Positions 44,839-52,955 of a stretch of DNA of 64,000 nt are shown in pieces. How positions within the stretch are numbered: position 1 is the first letter of the stretch; every line of letters begins with the position of its first letter. Origin of the DNA: Serratia marcescens (GTDB lineage Bacteria; Pseudomonadota; Gammaproteobacteria; Enterobacterales; Enterobacteriaceae); the NCBI RefSeq assembly GCF_001902635.1, contig NZ_MJAO01000004.1, positions 124,001 to 188,000 on the forward strand. Reading direction: 5' to 3'. The translations under genes and the position numbers were made by a program. The notes below the pieces were generated by a model. The model worked only from the letters and a program-made list of their open reading frames with translations, was not told the DNA's origin and did no database searches.

Positions 44839-45641
44839 AAGCGATGCAAGTGACCGACGAGCTGTTTACCCATCCGCTGCCGGCGGATAAATACCGGCAG
44901 CAAACCGATCCGGTGCTGCAGCTCGATAACGTCAACGTCAGCTTCGACGGTTTTCGCGCGCTGACCGATCTGTCGCTGCGCATTGGCGTCGGCGAATTGC
45001 GCTGCGTGATTGGCCCTAACGGCGCCGGCAAGACCACGTTGATGGATGTGATCACCGGCAAGACCCGGCCGGACAGTGGCAGGGTGTTTTACGATCAGAG
45101 CGTCGATCTGGCCCGGCTGGCGCCGATGCAGATCGCCCACGCCGGCATCGGCCGCAAGTTTCAAAAACCGACGGTGTTCGAGGCGCTGACGGTGTTCGAA
45201 AATCTGGAGATCGCGCAGAAAACCCGCAAATCGGTGTGGGCCTGCCTGCGCGCCCGCCTGAGCAGCGAACAGCGCGACCGCATCGACGAGATGCTGAAGA
45301 CCCTGCGGCTGGGGCATGAACGCCACCGGCCCGCTGGGTTGTTGTCCCACGGGCAGAAACAGTTTCTCGAGATCGGCATGCTGCTGGTGCAGGAGCCGCA
45401 CCTGCTGCTGCTCGACGAACCGGCGGCCGGCATGACCGACGCCGAAACCGACTACACCGCCGAACTGTTTCGCGAGCTGGCGGGCAAGCATTCGCTGATG
45501 GTGGTGGAACACGATATGGGGTTTGTGGAAACCATCGCCGATTGCGTGACGGTGCTGCACCAGGGGCAGGTGCTGGCGGAAGGCTCGCTGGCGCAGGTGC
45601 AGGCCGATGAACGGGTGATTGAGGTATATCTGGGGCGCTGA
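44835..45641 (+). CDS. urtD: urea ABC transporter ATPase UrtD
   Basis: The 268-residue ATPase has Walker A GPNGAGKTT, a signature LLSHGQKQ (LSHGQ variant common to this family), Walker B LLLLDEPAAGMTD and an H-loop EHDMGF. It belongs to the LivG/UrtD branch. The ATG at 44835 follows GGAGGAAAACC. The long upstream in-frame extension is the urtC shadow. Confidence 0.94.
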   Translation: MKAMQVTDELFTHPLPADKYRQQTDPVLQLDNVNVSFDGFRALTDLSLRIGVGELRCVIGPNGAGKTTLMDVITGKTRPDSGRVFYDQSVDLARLAPMQIAHAGIGRKFQKPTVFEALTVFENLEIAQKTRKSVWACLRARLSSEQRDRIDEMLKTLRLGHERHRPAGLLSHGQKQFLEIGMLLVQEPHLLLLDEPAAGMTDAETDYTAELFRELAGKHSLMVVEHDMGFVETIADCVTVLHQGQVLAEGSLAQVQADERVIEVYLGR

Positions 45642-45653
45642 GGAGGCGTAACG

Positions 45654-46352
45654 ATGCTGCAGGTAGAGGAATTGAATCAGTATTACGGCGGCAGCCACAT
45701 TCTGCGCGGCCTGTCGTTCGAGGCGCGCATCGGCGAGGTGACTTGCCTGCTGGGGCGCAACGGCGTGGGTAAGACCACGCTGCTGAAATGCCTGATGGGG
45801 CTGGTCCCGGCGCGCAGCGGCAGCGTCCGTTGGCAGGGCGAAACCATCACCGGTAAAAAACCGCATCAGCGGGTGCAGGCGGGCATCGCCTATGTGCCGC
45901 AGGGGCGGGAGATTTTCCCGCGCCTGACGGTGGAGGAAAATCTGCTTATGGGGCTGGCGCGCTTTTCCGGCGCCGCCGCGCGCGCGGTGCCGGATCCGAT
46001 CTATGACTTGTTTCCGGTGCTGCGGCAAATGAAGGATCGGCGCGGCGGCGATCTCTCCGGCGGGCAACAGCAGCAGCTGGCGATCGGCCGTGCGCTGGCC
46101 TGCCGGCCGCAGCTGTTGATCCTCGACGAGCCGACGGAAGGGATCCAGCCTTCGGTGATCAAGGAGATCGGCGCGGTGATCAAGCAGCTGGCGGCGAAGG
46201 GCGATATGGCGATCCTGCTGGTGGAACAGTTCTATGACTTTGCCGCCGATCTGGCGGACAGCTATCTGGTGATGTCGCGCGGCAGCATCGTGCAGCGCGG
46301 CGCCGGCAGCGCCATGGAACAGGACGGCGTACGCGGGCTGGTGGCGATTTGA
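45654..46352 (+). CDS. urtE: urea ABC transporter ATPase UrtE
   Basis: The 232-residue ATPase of the LivF/UrtE branch has Walker A GRNGVGKTT, the motif AYVPQGREIFPRLTV, signature LSGGQQQQLAIGRA and Walker B LLILDEPTEGIQPS. It is the last gene of the urea unit, 12 bases after urtD. The ParDE pair converges on it from the right with only 7 bases between stops. Confidence 0.95.
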   Translation: MLQVEELNQYYGGSHILRGLSFEARIGEVTCLLGRNGVGKTTLLKCLMGLVPARSGSVRWQGETITGKKPHQRVQAGIAYVPQGREIFPRLTVEENLLMGLARFSGAAARAVPDPIYDLFPVLRQMKDRRGGDLSGGQQQQLAIGRALACRPQLLILDEPTEGIQPSVIKEIGAVIKQLAAKGDMAILLVEQFYDFAADLADSYLVMSRGSIVQRGAGSAMEQDGVRGLVAI

Positions 46353-46359
46353 CGTTGAA

Positions 46360-46659
46360 TCAGCTGAAAAAGGATTGGCTGAGCGGATCTCGTGAATGAT
46401 GCAGCACTCTGATGATATTCACCTCCTGCATCTGCTGTCGAAAATAAATCAGGTGGTTGGCGACGGGCAATACCCATAGGCCGGGGCCGATCGCAGCGAT
46501 GTTTCTGCCGAATTGGTGGTGGCTAAGGTTATCGAAAGCCTGATGAAGGTGGCGCAGATAATCTTCGGCCACCGGTAAGCCGAAGTGCGCCAACCCGTAA
46601 AAATAGATCTCTTCCATATCATCCAAGGCTTTTGGACGAACGGTTACTTTCCTGCGCAT
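46360..46659 (-). CDS. ParE-family toxin
   Basis: The 99-residue RelE/ParE-fold protein has the usual pattern: KALDDMEEIYFYGLAHFG helices, then NIAAIGPGLWVLPVANHLIYFRQQ strands, and a C-terminal IIRVLHHSRDP motif. ParE toxins poison DNA gyrase; RelE relatives cut mRNA, and sequence alone does not separate them fully. It overlaps its antitoxin gene by 16 bases and is the second gene of the pair. Confidence 0.9.
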   Translation of the reverse strand: MRRKVTVRPKALDDMEEIYFYGLAHFGLPVAEDYLRHLHQAFDNLSHHQFGRNIAAIGPGLWVLPVANHLIYFRQQMQEVNIIRVLHHSRDPLSQSFFS

Positions 46660-46907
46660 CCTTTTGCTTTGCCCCGTATTCTTTCCATGAACACATCACG
46701 ATCCCATTCGACGGCTTCGCCGCTGTTCTCTCCTTCGGCAATCAGGCGCCTAAGCTCTTCCAGTTTTGAGGCGGCGGTACGTTCGCGCAAAGTGCGCACG
46801 GATTCGCGGATGACTTCGCTGGGCGTGCGGTAATCGCCGCTGGCCACCAGGCCTTCGACGAAACTACGCAGTTCGTCACCCAGATCTACCGTTAATGTTC
46901 TGCCCAT
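46644..46907 (-). CDS. ParD-family antitoxin
   Basis: The 87-residue antitoxin has an N-terminal ribbon-helix-helix (TLTVDLGDELRSFVEGLVASGDYRTPSEVIRE) and a charged C-terminal tail that would wrap the toxin. Antitoxin-first order and overlap with the toxin gene are typical of autoregulated ParDE. An inverted repeat that could be its operator lies 34 bases upstream. Confidence 0.9.
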   Translation of the reverse strand: MGRTLTVDLGDELRSFVEGLVASGDYRTPSEVIRESVRTLRERTAASKLEELRRLIAEGENSGEAVEWDRDVFMERIRGKAKGCAGK

Positions 46908-46940
46908 TGTTCCCCCTCACTTTCGGCTATGCTGCGTCAT

Positions 46941-46959
46941 TGTAAGATTAGTTCTTACA
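46941..46959. promoter_or_regulatory. candidate operator of the ParDE pair
   Basis: TGTAAGA and TCTTACA form a perfect 7-bp inverted repeat with spacer TTAGT, upstream of the antitoxin gene. RHH antitoxins commonly bind such palindromes; binding is inferred. Confidence 0.5.
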
Positions 46960-47041
46960 TAGTGCACGTCAAACTCTCAGGATCTCGACTGCGGTACCGC
47001 TATGAGGGCGGAGCCGCAAGTTTATTAATTAAGGATAACCA

Positions 47042-47554
47042 ATGAACGAAATCACTGTGTCACGCTTCGGTTGCATCGTCCTGTCCCTGTTTCCGGCCCT
47101 GTGGGGGCTGTTCAGCCTGTTGAACAATACGGCGGATTTCGCCGGCACCGCGCGCAATGCGGTGGGCCCGCTGCTCGCCATGCAGGATACCTATCAGACG
47201 CCGGGGTTGATGTGGCGCGCGATCAGCGCCGACTGGGCCTGCATGTTGGGGTTGGCTGTCATCACCACGCTGGAAACGCTGGCCGGCCTATTCGCGGCCG
47301 CAGGCGTGGTGCTGATGATCGGGCGATGGAAAGGCCCTTACGCCGCCTTCGCCAAGGGTAAAGCCTGGGCGATGCTGGGGGCGATTTGCGCCATTGCGGT
47401 GTGGGGCGTCGGCTTTATGGTGGTCGCCGGCGACTGGTTTATGGCCTGGCAGGCCAAGAAGGATCCGCTGGCGGTGCAGCTGGGGGCGCTGATCTACCTG
47501 GCGCCTAATGCGTTTACCTTGCTGTTCCTGATGCTGCAGCGGGAGCCGCGCTAA
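47042..47554 (+). CDS. DUF2165-family membrane protein
   Basis: The 170-residue protein has four hydrophobic segments: FGCIVLSLFPALWGLFSLL, ADWACMLGLAVITTLETLAGLF, MLGAICAIAVWGVGFMVVAG and ALIYLAPNAFTLLFLML. The pattern fits the small DUF2165 integral inner-membrane family. The role is unknown. The start follows AAGGATAACC. No operon partner is evident. Confidence 0.8.
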   Translation: MNEITVSRFGCIVLSLFPALWGLFSLLNNTADFAGTARNAVGPLLAMQDTYQTPGLMWRAISADWACMLGLAVITTLETLAGLFAAAGVVLMIGRWKGPYAAFAKGKAWAMLGAICAIAVWGVGFMVVAGDWFMAWQAKKDPLAVQLGALIYLAPNAFTLLFLMLQREPR

Positions 47555-47576
47555 ACGACGGCGGAGCGGGGCGCGG

Positions 47577-48089
47577 TTACAGCGCCTTGCTCATCGCCCA
47601 AAGTTCGATGGCACCCTGTTCGCTGGTGTATTGGGCCTCGCCGCATACGGCCAGGCCTTGCCGCTGATAAAAGCGCTGGGCGTCGGCGTTCTGTTTCAGC
47701 ACTTCCAGCCACAGCAGGGGCTGCCGGCGTTCGACGGCCCGCCGCTGCACCTGTTCGAAAAATTGTCGGCCGAAACCGCGCCCGGCGTAATCCGGCAGGA
47801 AGTAGATCTTTTGCAGTTCGGCGCCGCGCCGTTGGGTGGCGGCGAGCAGGCTGTTGAAGTTCACCCGCGCATAGCCGACCAGGGCGTCATCCTCATAGGC
47901 CAACAGCCAGCACACGTCGGGATCGCGCAGCGTCTGTTCCAGTGCGGAGACGGAAAAATCCTCGGCCAGAAAGGCCTCCAGCTCGTGCGGGTAGCGCCAC
48001 AGCTCACCGAAGTGCGCCTGATAGGTGCGGATGCCGATATCGCGCACCTGGGTTAAATCTTCCAGTAATGCCTGACGGACGGTGAACAT
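47577..48089 (-). CDS. GNAT-family N-acetyltransferase
   Basis: The 170-residue enzyme carries the acetyl-CoA loop PDYAGRGFGRQFFEQV and the RFYQRQGLAVCG C-terminal motif. The acceptor is unknown. It converges on the DUF2165 gene and is a single cytoplasmic enzyme. Confidence 0.87.
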   Translation of the reverse strand: MFTVRQALLEDLTQVRDIGIRTYQAHFGELWRYPHELEAFLAEDFSVSALEQTLRDPDVCWLLAYEDDALVGYARVNFNSLLAATQRRGAELQKIYFLPDYAGRGFGRQFFEQVQRRAVERRQPLLWLEVLKQNADAQRFYQRQGLAVCGEAQYTSEQGAIELWAMSKAL

Positions 48090-48130
48090 GAATGAACCTC
48101 ATCGAAGCGGGAACCGATGAGTATAGCGGG

Positions 48131-49348
48131 TTAATTTTCAAGATGTCGCGGCGTTTCGCGGCGAAAGCCCAGGCCGATGATGCGGCCGAACAGGCGCGGC
48201 AGCCAGCGGCTGTTGCCGACGCGGGCGATCAGGCGCGAGCCGCCCGCTGCGCGGCGTTCGCCCGGCTTGCGTTGGCTCATTTTGATCTGCAAAAACTGGA
48301 TGGCCCGGGTGGGCAATTCGCGCCGGCGCTGCACGCTCAGCAAATGCTTCAGCTGCAACCGATGCTGGCGCAGCGGCGGGATCAGAGCATTGGCGGTGGC
48401 CACCGCGTCCTGAATCGCCAGATTGACGCCCACGCCGCCGATCGGCGACATGGCGTGCGCGGCGTCGCCGATGCACAGCACCCCCGGCTTGGCCCAGCGA
48501 TCCAGACGATCGATACGGATGCTCAGCAGTTTCACCTGATCCCACTCGACGATCTCCTGCAGGCGATCGTCCTGGAATGGCGCTACGTCGGCGAGGTGCA
48601 GCAAGAATTTCTCCAGGCCGCTGCGGCGGATCGCGTCGAAGCGGCCTTTATCGATCGAGTAGCCGCACTGCCAGTAGTCGCCGCGATCGATCATGATGAA
48701 GTTCTGCTTCGGCCCGGTGTGGCCCATCGACCAGGCCGGATCGCCCGGCTGTTTGCTGAGCTTCATCCACAGCACGTCGCGCGGGGCGCCGAAGGAGCGG
48801 CTGCTGAGCGCCGCCTGCTCGCGCACCACCGAGTTGCGGCCGTCGGTGCCGATCACCAGCTGGCTGCGCACGCGGATCGGGCCTTCCGGCGTGTCGGCCA
48901 GCACGCCGCATACCTGGCCGCGGTCGTACAGCAGTTGATGAACCTGCGTCGAGGTGAGCAGCCTGAAATGAGGGAAGGCGGCGGCCTGCTGCGCCAAAAA
49001 GTTGAGGAACTCCCACTGCGGCATAAAGGCGATAAATTTGCAGTGCGTCGGCAGGCGGCTGAAATCCGCCAGCTTGATGTCGCGTCCGGCGACTTCGGCG
49101 TGCAGAGACTCTGCGCGCTGGTGCGGCAGCGTCAGCAGTTCATCGAGCAGGCCCAGCTGGTGCATGACTTCCAGCGTCGACGGGTGAATGGTGTCGCCGC
49201 GAAAATCGCGCAGGAAGTCGGCGTGCTTTTCCAGCACCGTCACGTTGATCCCCGCCCGCGCCAGCAGATAGCCGAGCATCAGCCCGGCGGGGCCGCCCCC
49301 TACGATGCAGCAGGCGGTAGCGTAAGGTGTGATCGGTGATGATGGCAT
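48131..49348 (-). CDS. FAD-dependent monooxygenase-type oxidoreductase
   Basis: The 405-residue flavoprotein has an N-terminal FAD-binding motif (CCIVGGGPAGLMLGYLLARAG, residues about 13-33), a DG motif (LVIGTDGRNSVVREQA) and the GD motif (VLCIGDAAHAMSPIGGVGVNLAIQDA). These place it among aromatic or polyketide-type flavin monooxygenases such as the PheA/TetX group. The substrate is not evident. It lies near a DUF4865 gene and a divergent LysR regulator, which may control both minus-strand genes. Confidence 0.88.
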   Translation of the reverse strand: MPSSPITPYATACCIVGGGPAGLMLGYLLARAGINVTVLEKHADFLRDFRGDTIHPSTLEVMHQLGLLDELLTLPHQRAESLHAEVAGRDIKLADFSRLPTHCKFIAFMPQWEFLNFLAQQAAAFPHFRLLTSTQVHQLLYDRGQVCGVLADTPEGPIRVRSQLVIGTDGRNSVVREQAALSSRSFGAPRDVLWMKLSKQPGDPAWSMGHTGPKQNFIMIDRGDYWQCGYSIDKGRFDAIRRSGLEKFLLHLADVAPFQDDRLQEIVEWDQVKLLSIRIDRLDRWAKPGVLCIGDAAHAMSPIGGVGVNLAIQDAVATANALIPPLRQHRLQLKHLLSVQRRRELPTRAIQFLQIKMSQRKPGERRAAGGSRLIARVGNSRWLPRLFGRIIGLGFRRETPRHLEN

Positions 49349-49424
49349 GGCGGTTGACCCCGGAGAGCGGCCCGCATCCCGCGAACCGCAAATGAATGTT
49401 CAATATTGATAATGATTATCAATA

Positions 49425-49994
49425 TCAAGTTTGACTGTCAACCCGCGGTGTAGTGTGGTCAAAGGGGGCGGACAGATGGCCGACGCGGAACAGCTGGCCG
49501 TTTTGCGGCTGTGCCTGCGGCGGTTCACGCCAGACATCCAGCCGCACTAATCGCCATTCGGCGGGATCGAACGCCACGATGGAGGCCAGCGCGCCGGGCG
49601 CCACCTGCTGCTGCCGGCGCAGCGCAGGCAGATCGCTGTAGGGGATGATGGCCCGTTCCTGGCAGGTCGCCCAGGCGGCCTCGGCCAGATGAGGACGATC
49701 GAAATACGTCAGCCACGGCAGCCAATGATTGACGCGCGGCCAGCCGAACGCCTGGCTGAGCCCCCTGAAACCTTCGCCGGTCAGGAAGTCGCTCATGCCG
49801 GCGCTGCTGTTCCACAGGTAGAAGGGGGCGTAGAGGTTTTCGGCGCTGCCTTCGCTGCGCTGCGCGTACAGATAGGCTTTGACGATCAGCTGTGGGCAGG
49901 CGTCGAGCCGGTGGCCGAAATCGGCGATGCGACGGCGGACAATCGCCATATCGTAATCGGCGGGCAGGGTGAAGCGGTATTGCATCGCGAGCAT
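49425..49994 (-). CDS. DUF4865-family protein
   Basis: The 189-residue product fits DUF4865. It has a short MQYRFTLPADYDM start, LDACPQLIVKAYLYAQR, NLYAPFYLWNSSAGMSDFL and a basic C-terminal region. The family commonly lies next to a LysR regulator, as here, and has no assigned function. The start at 49994 follows AGGAGAATCTT; a longer frame is less likely. It diverges from the LysR gene at 50099. Confidence 0.8.
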   Translation of the reverse strand: MLAMQYRFTLPADYDMAIVRRRIADFGHRLDACPQLIVKAYLYAQRSEGSAENLYAPFYLWNSSAGMSDFLTGEGFRGLSQAFGWPRVNHWLPWLTYFDRPHLAEAAWATCQERAIIPYSDLPALRRQQQVAPGALASIVAFDPAEWRLVRLDVWREPPQAQPQNGQLFRVGHLSAPFDHTTPRVDSQT

Positions 49995-50098
49995 AAGATT
50001 CTCCTGAAAGACATTGACCCTGACAGCGTGACACGCCATCTTTATCAGTAAAATCGGTATTATTTTGATTGATGGTTCATAAAATCAGGATGGTTAGC

Positions 50099-50968
50099 AT
50101 GGGGCGAATAACGTTCGATCTCGAGGATTTACGCAGCTTCGTCACCGGCGTCGAGCTGGGCAGCTTCGCCAAAGCGGCCGAACGGCTGGGGCGCTCGACG
50201 TCGGCGGTCAGCGCCCACCTGAAAAAACTGGAACAGCAGGTCGGCGCACCGATCCTGCGTAAAGCCGGGCGCGGCATGGTGATGACCGAAGCGGGGGAAA
50301 CCCTGCTCGGCTACGCGCGCCGTCTGCTGGAGCTCAATGACGAAGCCGCCGCCGCGGTGCGCGGGCTGGATTTGCAGGGCACGGTGCGGCTGGGGCTGCA
50401 GGAGGATTTCGGCGAGACGTTTCTGCCGCAGGTATTGGGCAGCTTCGCGCGCGCCAACCCGAAGGTGCGCATTGAGGCGCGCATCGCACGCAATGCCGAG
50501 CTGATCGATTGGGTGCTGAAAGGCCAGCTGGATCTGTCGCTGGCGTGGGATGGCGGCCTGAGCACGCCGTTTCATCAGGCGCTGGGGCAGCGGCAGTTGC
50601 ACTGGATCGCTTCGCCCGGCTTCGCGTTGGCGACCTGGCGGGAAGGGGATGAGCCGCTGCCGTTGGTGATGTTCGACGCACCCTGCCTGATGCGCAGCGC
50701 GGCGACGCAGGCGCTGGATCGCGCCGGCATTCCCTGGCGCATCGCTTTTACCAGCCGCAGCCTGAACGGCGTGTGGGCGGCGGTGAGCGCCGGATTGGGC
50801 GTTACGGTGCGGGCCGCGGCCGGTTTGCCGCACGGTCTGGCGCCGCTGGCCCCCGATCTGCTGCCCGCCCTCGGCCAACTCGGCGTGGTGCTGCACCGCG
50901 CCGAGGATCAGCCTTCCGCCGCCGTACAGCGGCTGGCGCAGATCGTGGTCGAGCGGATCGAAACCTAA
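50099..50968 (+). CDS. LysR-family transcriptional regulator
   Basis: The 289-residue regulator starts MGRITFDLEDLRSFVTG and has the HTH FAKAAERLGRSTSAVSAHLKKLEQQ (residues about 21-45) plus an effector-binding domain. The ATG at 50099 has AGGATGG 8 bases ahead; an earlier ATG at 50069 would add ten residues. It is divergent from the DUF4865 gene, its probable target. Its stop overlaps sseA on the other strand by 4 bases. Confidence 0.88.
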   Translation: MGRITFDLEDLRSFVTGVELGSFAKAAERLGRSTSAVSAHLKKLEQQVGAPILRKAGRGMVMTEAGETLLGYARRLLELNDEAAAAVRGLDLQGTVRLGLQEDFGETFLPQVLGSFARANPKVRIEARIARNAELIDWVLKGQLDLSLAWDGGLSTPFHQALGQRQLHWIASPGFALATWREGDEPLPLVMFDAPCLMRSAATQALDRAGIPWRIAFTSRSLNGVWAAVSAGLGVTVRAAAGLPHGLAPLAPDLLPALGQLGVVLHRAEDQPSAAVQRLAQIVVERIET

Positions 50969-51816
50969 TCTTTGGCGATAGGCTGCTTGCCGCTCAGCTG
51001 GCCCCATTCGCTCCAGGCACCGTCATACAGCGTGACCTGCGGTGCGCCGAGCGACAGCAGGCCGAACGCCAGCACCGCCGCCGTCACGCCGGAGCCGCAG
51101 CTGGTGATGATCGGGCCGTTGATGTCCACGCCCTTGTCGCTGAAGGTTTGGCGCAGCGCTTCCAACGATTTGAAGCGGCCGTTCTCCAGCAGCTCGCCGT
51201 ACGGAATGTTGATGCTGCCGGGAATATGGCCGCGGTGCAGGCCGGGGCGCGGCTCAGGCGCTTCGGCATAGAAACGCGGCGCGGCGCGCGCGTCGAGAAT
51301 TTGCACCGGCGTGCCTAATGCCTGCTCCACTTGCTGCATATCCACTACCGCTTCGGCGTTGAATCGGGCGTTGAACGTCTGCGGCGCAGGCTGCGCCGAA
51401 CCGGTTTCCAGCGCCTGTCCCAGCGCGGTCCAGCCGTTCAGCCCTTCGTCCAGCACGTAAACGCGGTGGGCGCCGAAATTGTGGAAGGTCCACCAGCCGC
51501 GCGGCGCGGAGAACTGGTTGCCTTCATCGTAAATCACCAGGGTATCGCGTTCGCTGATGCCCAGCTTGCCCGCCGCCGCGCCGAATTCCGCCGCCGTCGG
51601 CAGCATGTGCGGCAACGCGGTGTTTTTGTCCGCCACCTCGTCGATATCGAAATAGACTGCGCCCGGAATATGGCCGCGTTCGAATTCGGCAAGCATATCT
51701 TTCTTCGGCGTCAACCCTGCCGGCGACATCCGGACGTCGATCACCACCAGATTTTCATCGTTGATATGTTGTGCAAGCCATTGGGGGGTCACCAGAAACG
51801 GAGAGTTCATCGTCAT
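50965..51816 (-). CDS. sseA: 3-mercaptopyruvate sulfurtransferase SseA
   Basis: The 283-residue protein has two rhodanese domains. The first, catalytically silent, contains VIDVRMSPAG and HIPGAVYFDIDEV. The second ends with the active-site loop CGSGVTA, where the cysteine accepts sulfur; CGSGVTA marks mercaptopyruvate rather than thiosulfate as substrate. The start at 51816 follows GGCGAACA; an inner ATG at 51810 is also possible. It is cytoplasmic and monocistronic. Confidence 0.93.
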   Translation of the reverse strand: MTMNSPFLVTPQWLAQHINDENLVVIDVRMSPAGLTPKKDMLAEFERGHIPGAVYFDIDEVADKNTALPHMLPTAAEFGAAAGKLGISERDTLVIYDEGNQFSAPRGWWTFHNFGAHRVYVLDEGLNGWTALGQALETGSAQPAPQTFNARFNAEAVVDMQQVEQALGTPVQILDARAAPRFYAEAPEPRPGLHRGHIPGSINIPYGELLENGRFKSLEALRQTFSDKGVDINGPIITSCGSGVTAAVLAFGLLSLGAPQVTLYDGAWSEWGQLSGKQPIAKD

Positions 51817-51916
51817 TGTTCGCCTGTTGTGAAAACGGATTTTCACTATACACCAGGCCGCGCGGGGATGAAGTATGATGTTCAGTCAAAGGGGCTTGGC
51901 GGGGAGCAGAGAAAAC

Positions 51917-52339
51917 ATGACGGATCGGGCGTTTGACGGGGCCAAGATCGCGCTGCTGTGCGGCGGCCGGTTGCTGGTTTATCAACGGGACGACAAGCCG
52001 GGCATTCCCTGGCCCGGCATGTGGGATCTGCCCGGCGGCGGGCGGGAAAACGGCGAAACGCCGCTGCAGTGCGTGCAGCGGGAAACGCAGGAGGAGTTCG
52101 GTGTGGCGATCGCCGAATGCCAGGTGACCTGGCGGCGGCGTTACGACGGCATTCTGCCCGGCTACCCGCCGACCTGGTTTATGGCCGGCGAGATTGCCCC
52201 GGTGCAGATCGCCGCCATACGCTTCGGCGATGAAGGCCAGCGCTGGCGGATGATGCCGGTGGAACGGTTCATTCACCATCCGCAGGGTATCGAGCATCTG
52301 CGCCGCCGGGTGGCGGAGTTTTTGCTTCAGTCCGTCTGA
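51917..52339 (+). CDS. NUDIX hydrolase
   Basis: The 140-residue protein has a complete Nudix box (GGGRENGETPLQCVQRETQE then EFGV) starting near residue 39. It is a small nucleotide-diphosphate hydrolase of the MutT-like class; the substrate is open. The start at 51917 follows GCAGAGAAAAC. It converges with and overlaps the DUF523 gene by 13 bases. Confidence 0.88.
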   Translation: MTDRAFDGAKIALLCGGRLLVYQRDDKPGIPWPGMWDLPGGGRENGETPLQCVQRETQEEFGVAIAECQVTWRRRYDGILPGYPPTWFMAGEIAPVQIAAIRFGDEGQRWRMMPVERFIHHPQGIEHLRRRVAEFLLQSV

Positions 52340-52836
52340 GGTTGCCGGCCACCTTCCACTCGTGCAATCAATGCCGGCAGTTGTCGATCGGAGAAAACTT
52401 CAATGCCGTGCTGGCGCAGCAGCTCGGCGGTGACGCCGCTGCCGGGTTTGGTATGGCCACTGAAGGCGCCGTCGTAGATCAGCTGGCTGCCGCAGGAAGG
52501 ACTGCCGTCGGTCAACAAGGCGAAGCGGCAACCGTGGTGGCGAGCCGTGTCCAGCGCCAGCTGAGCGCCAAGCAGATAGTGTGCCGTGACGTCGCCGCCG
52601 CTGGATTCTCTCACCCGAGCTTGCTGTACGAGCACTGCGGCGCCATCGCCGCCAGGGGTGATTTCCGCCGAAGGGCGGGGCGTGGAAAAACCGGCGGCCA
52701 GTTCCGGGCAGCAAACGATCAGCCGGCCTTCTTGCCGCCAGCGTTGCAGCGTGGCGTCTAGCAAAGGTTTGTCGGAGCCGTTGTAACGAACTTTGAAACC
52801 GGCCAGGCAGGCGCTGATAAGGATTTTGGGCGACAT
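52327..52836 (-). CDS. DUF523-family cysteine-rich protein
   Basis: The 169-residue protein carries the conserved cysteine motifs of DUF523: SACLAGFKVRYNG at the N-terminus, CCPELAAGFSTPRPSAEI and DGSPSCGS. The cysteines suggest binding of a metal, perhaps a cluster. Function is unknown. It overlaps the convergent Nudix gene slightly, and no partner gene is seen. Confidence 0.85.
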   Translation of the reverse strand: MSPKILISACLAGFKVRYNGSDKPLLDATLQRWRQEGRLIVCCPELAAGFSTPRPSAEITPGGDGAAVLVQQARVRESSGGDVTAHYLLGAQLALDTARHHGCRFALLTDGSPSCGSQLIYDGAFSGHTKPGSGVTAELLRQHGIEVFSDRQLPALIARVEGGRQPQTD

Positions 52837-52955
52837 GTCGTGTGTCTCGGGTGCAGTGGCGGAAACGCGGGCACCGGCGGCCCGCGCGCGCGGCTATAAC
52901 ATAGCAGGATCTTCAGCCTGATGGCAGCGCCGATCTTCGCCGCCTGCGGCAAGAC

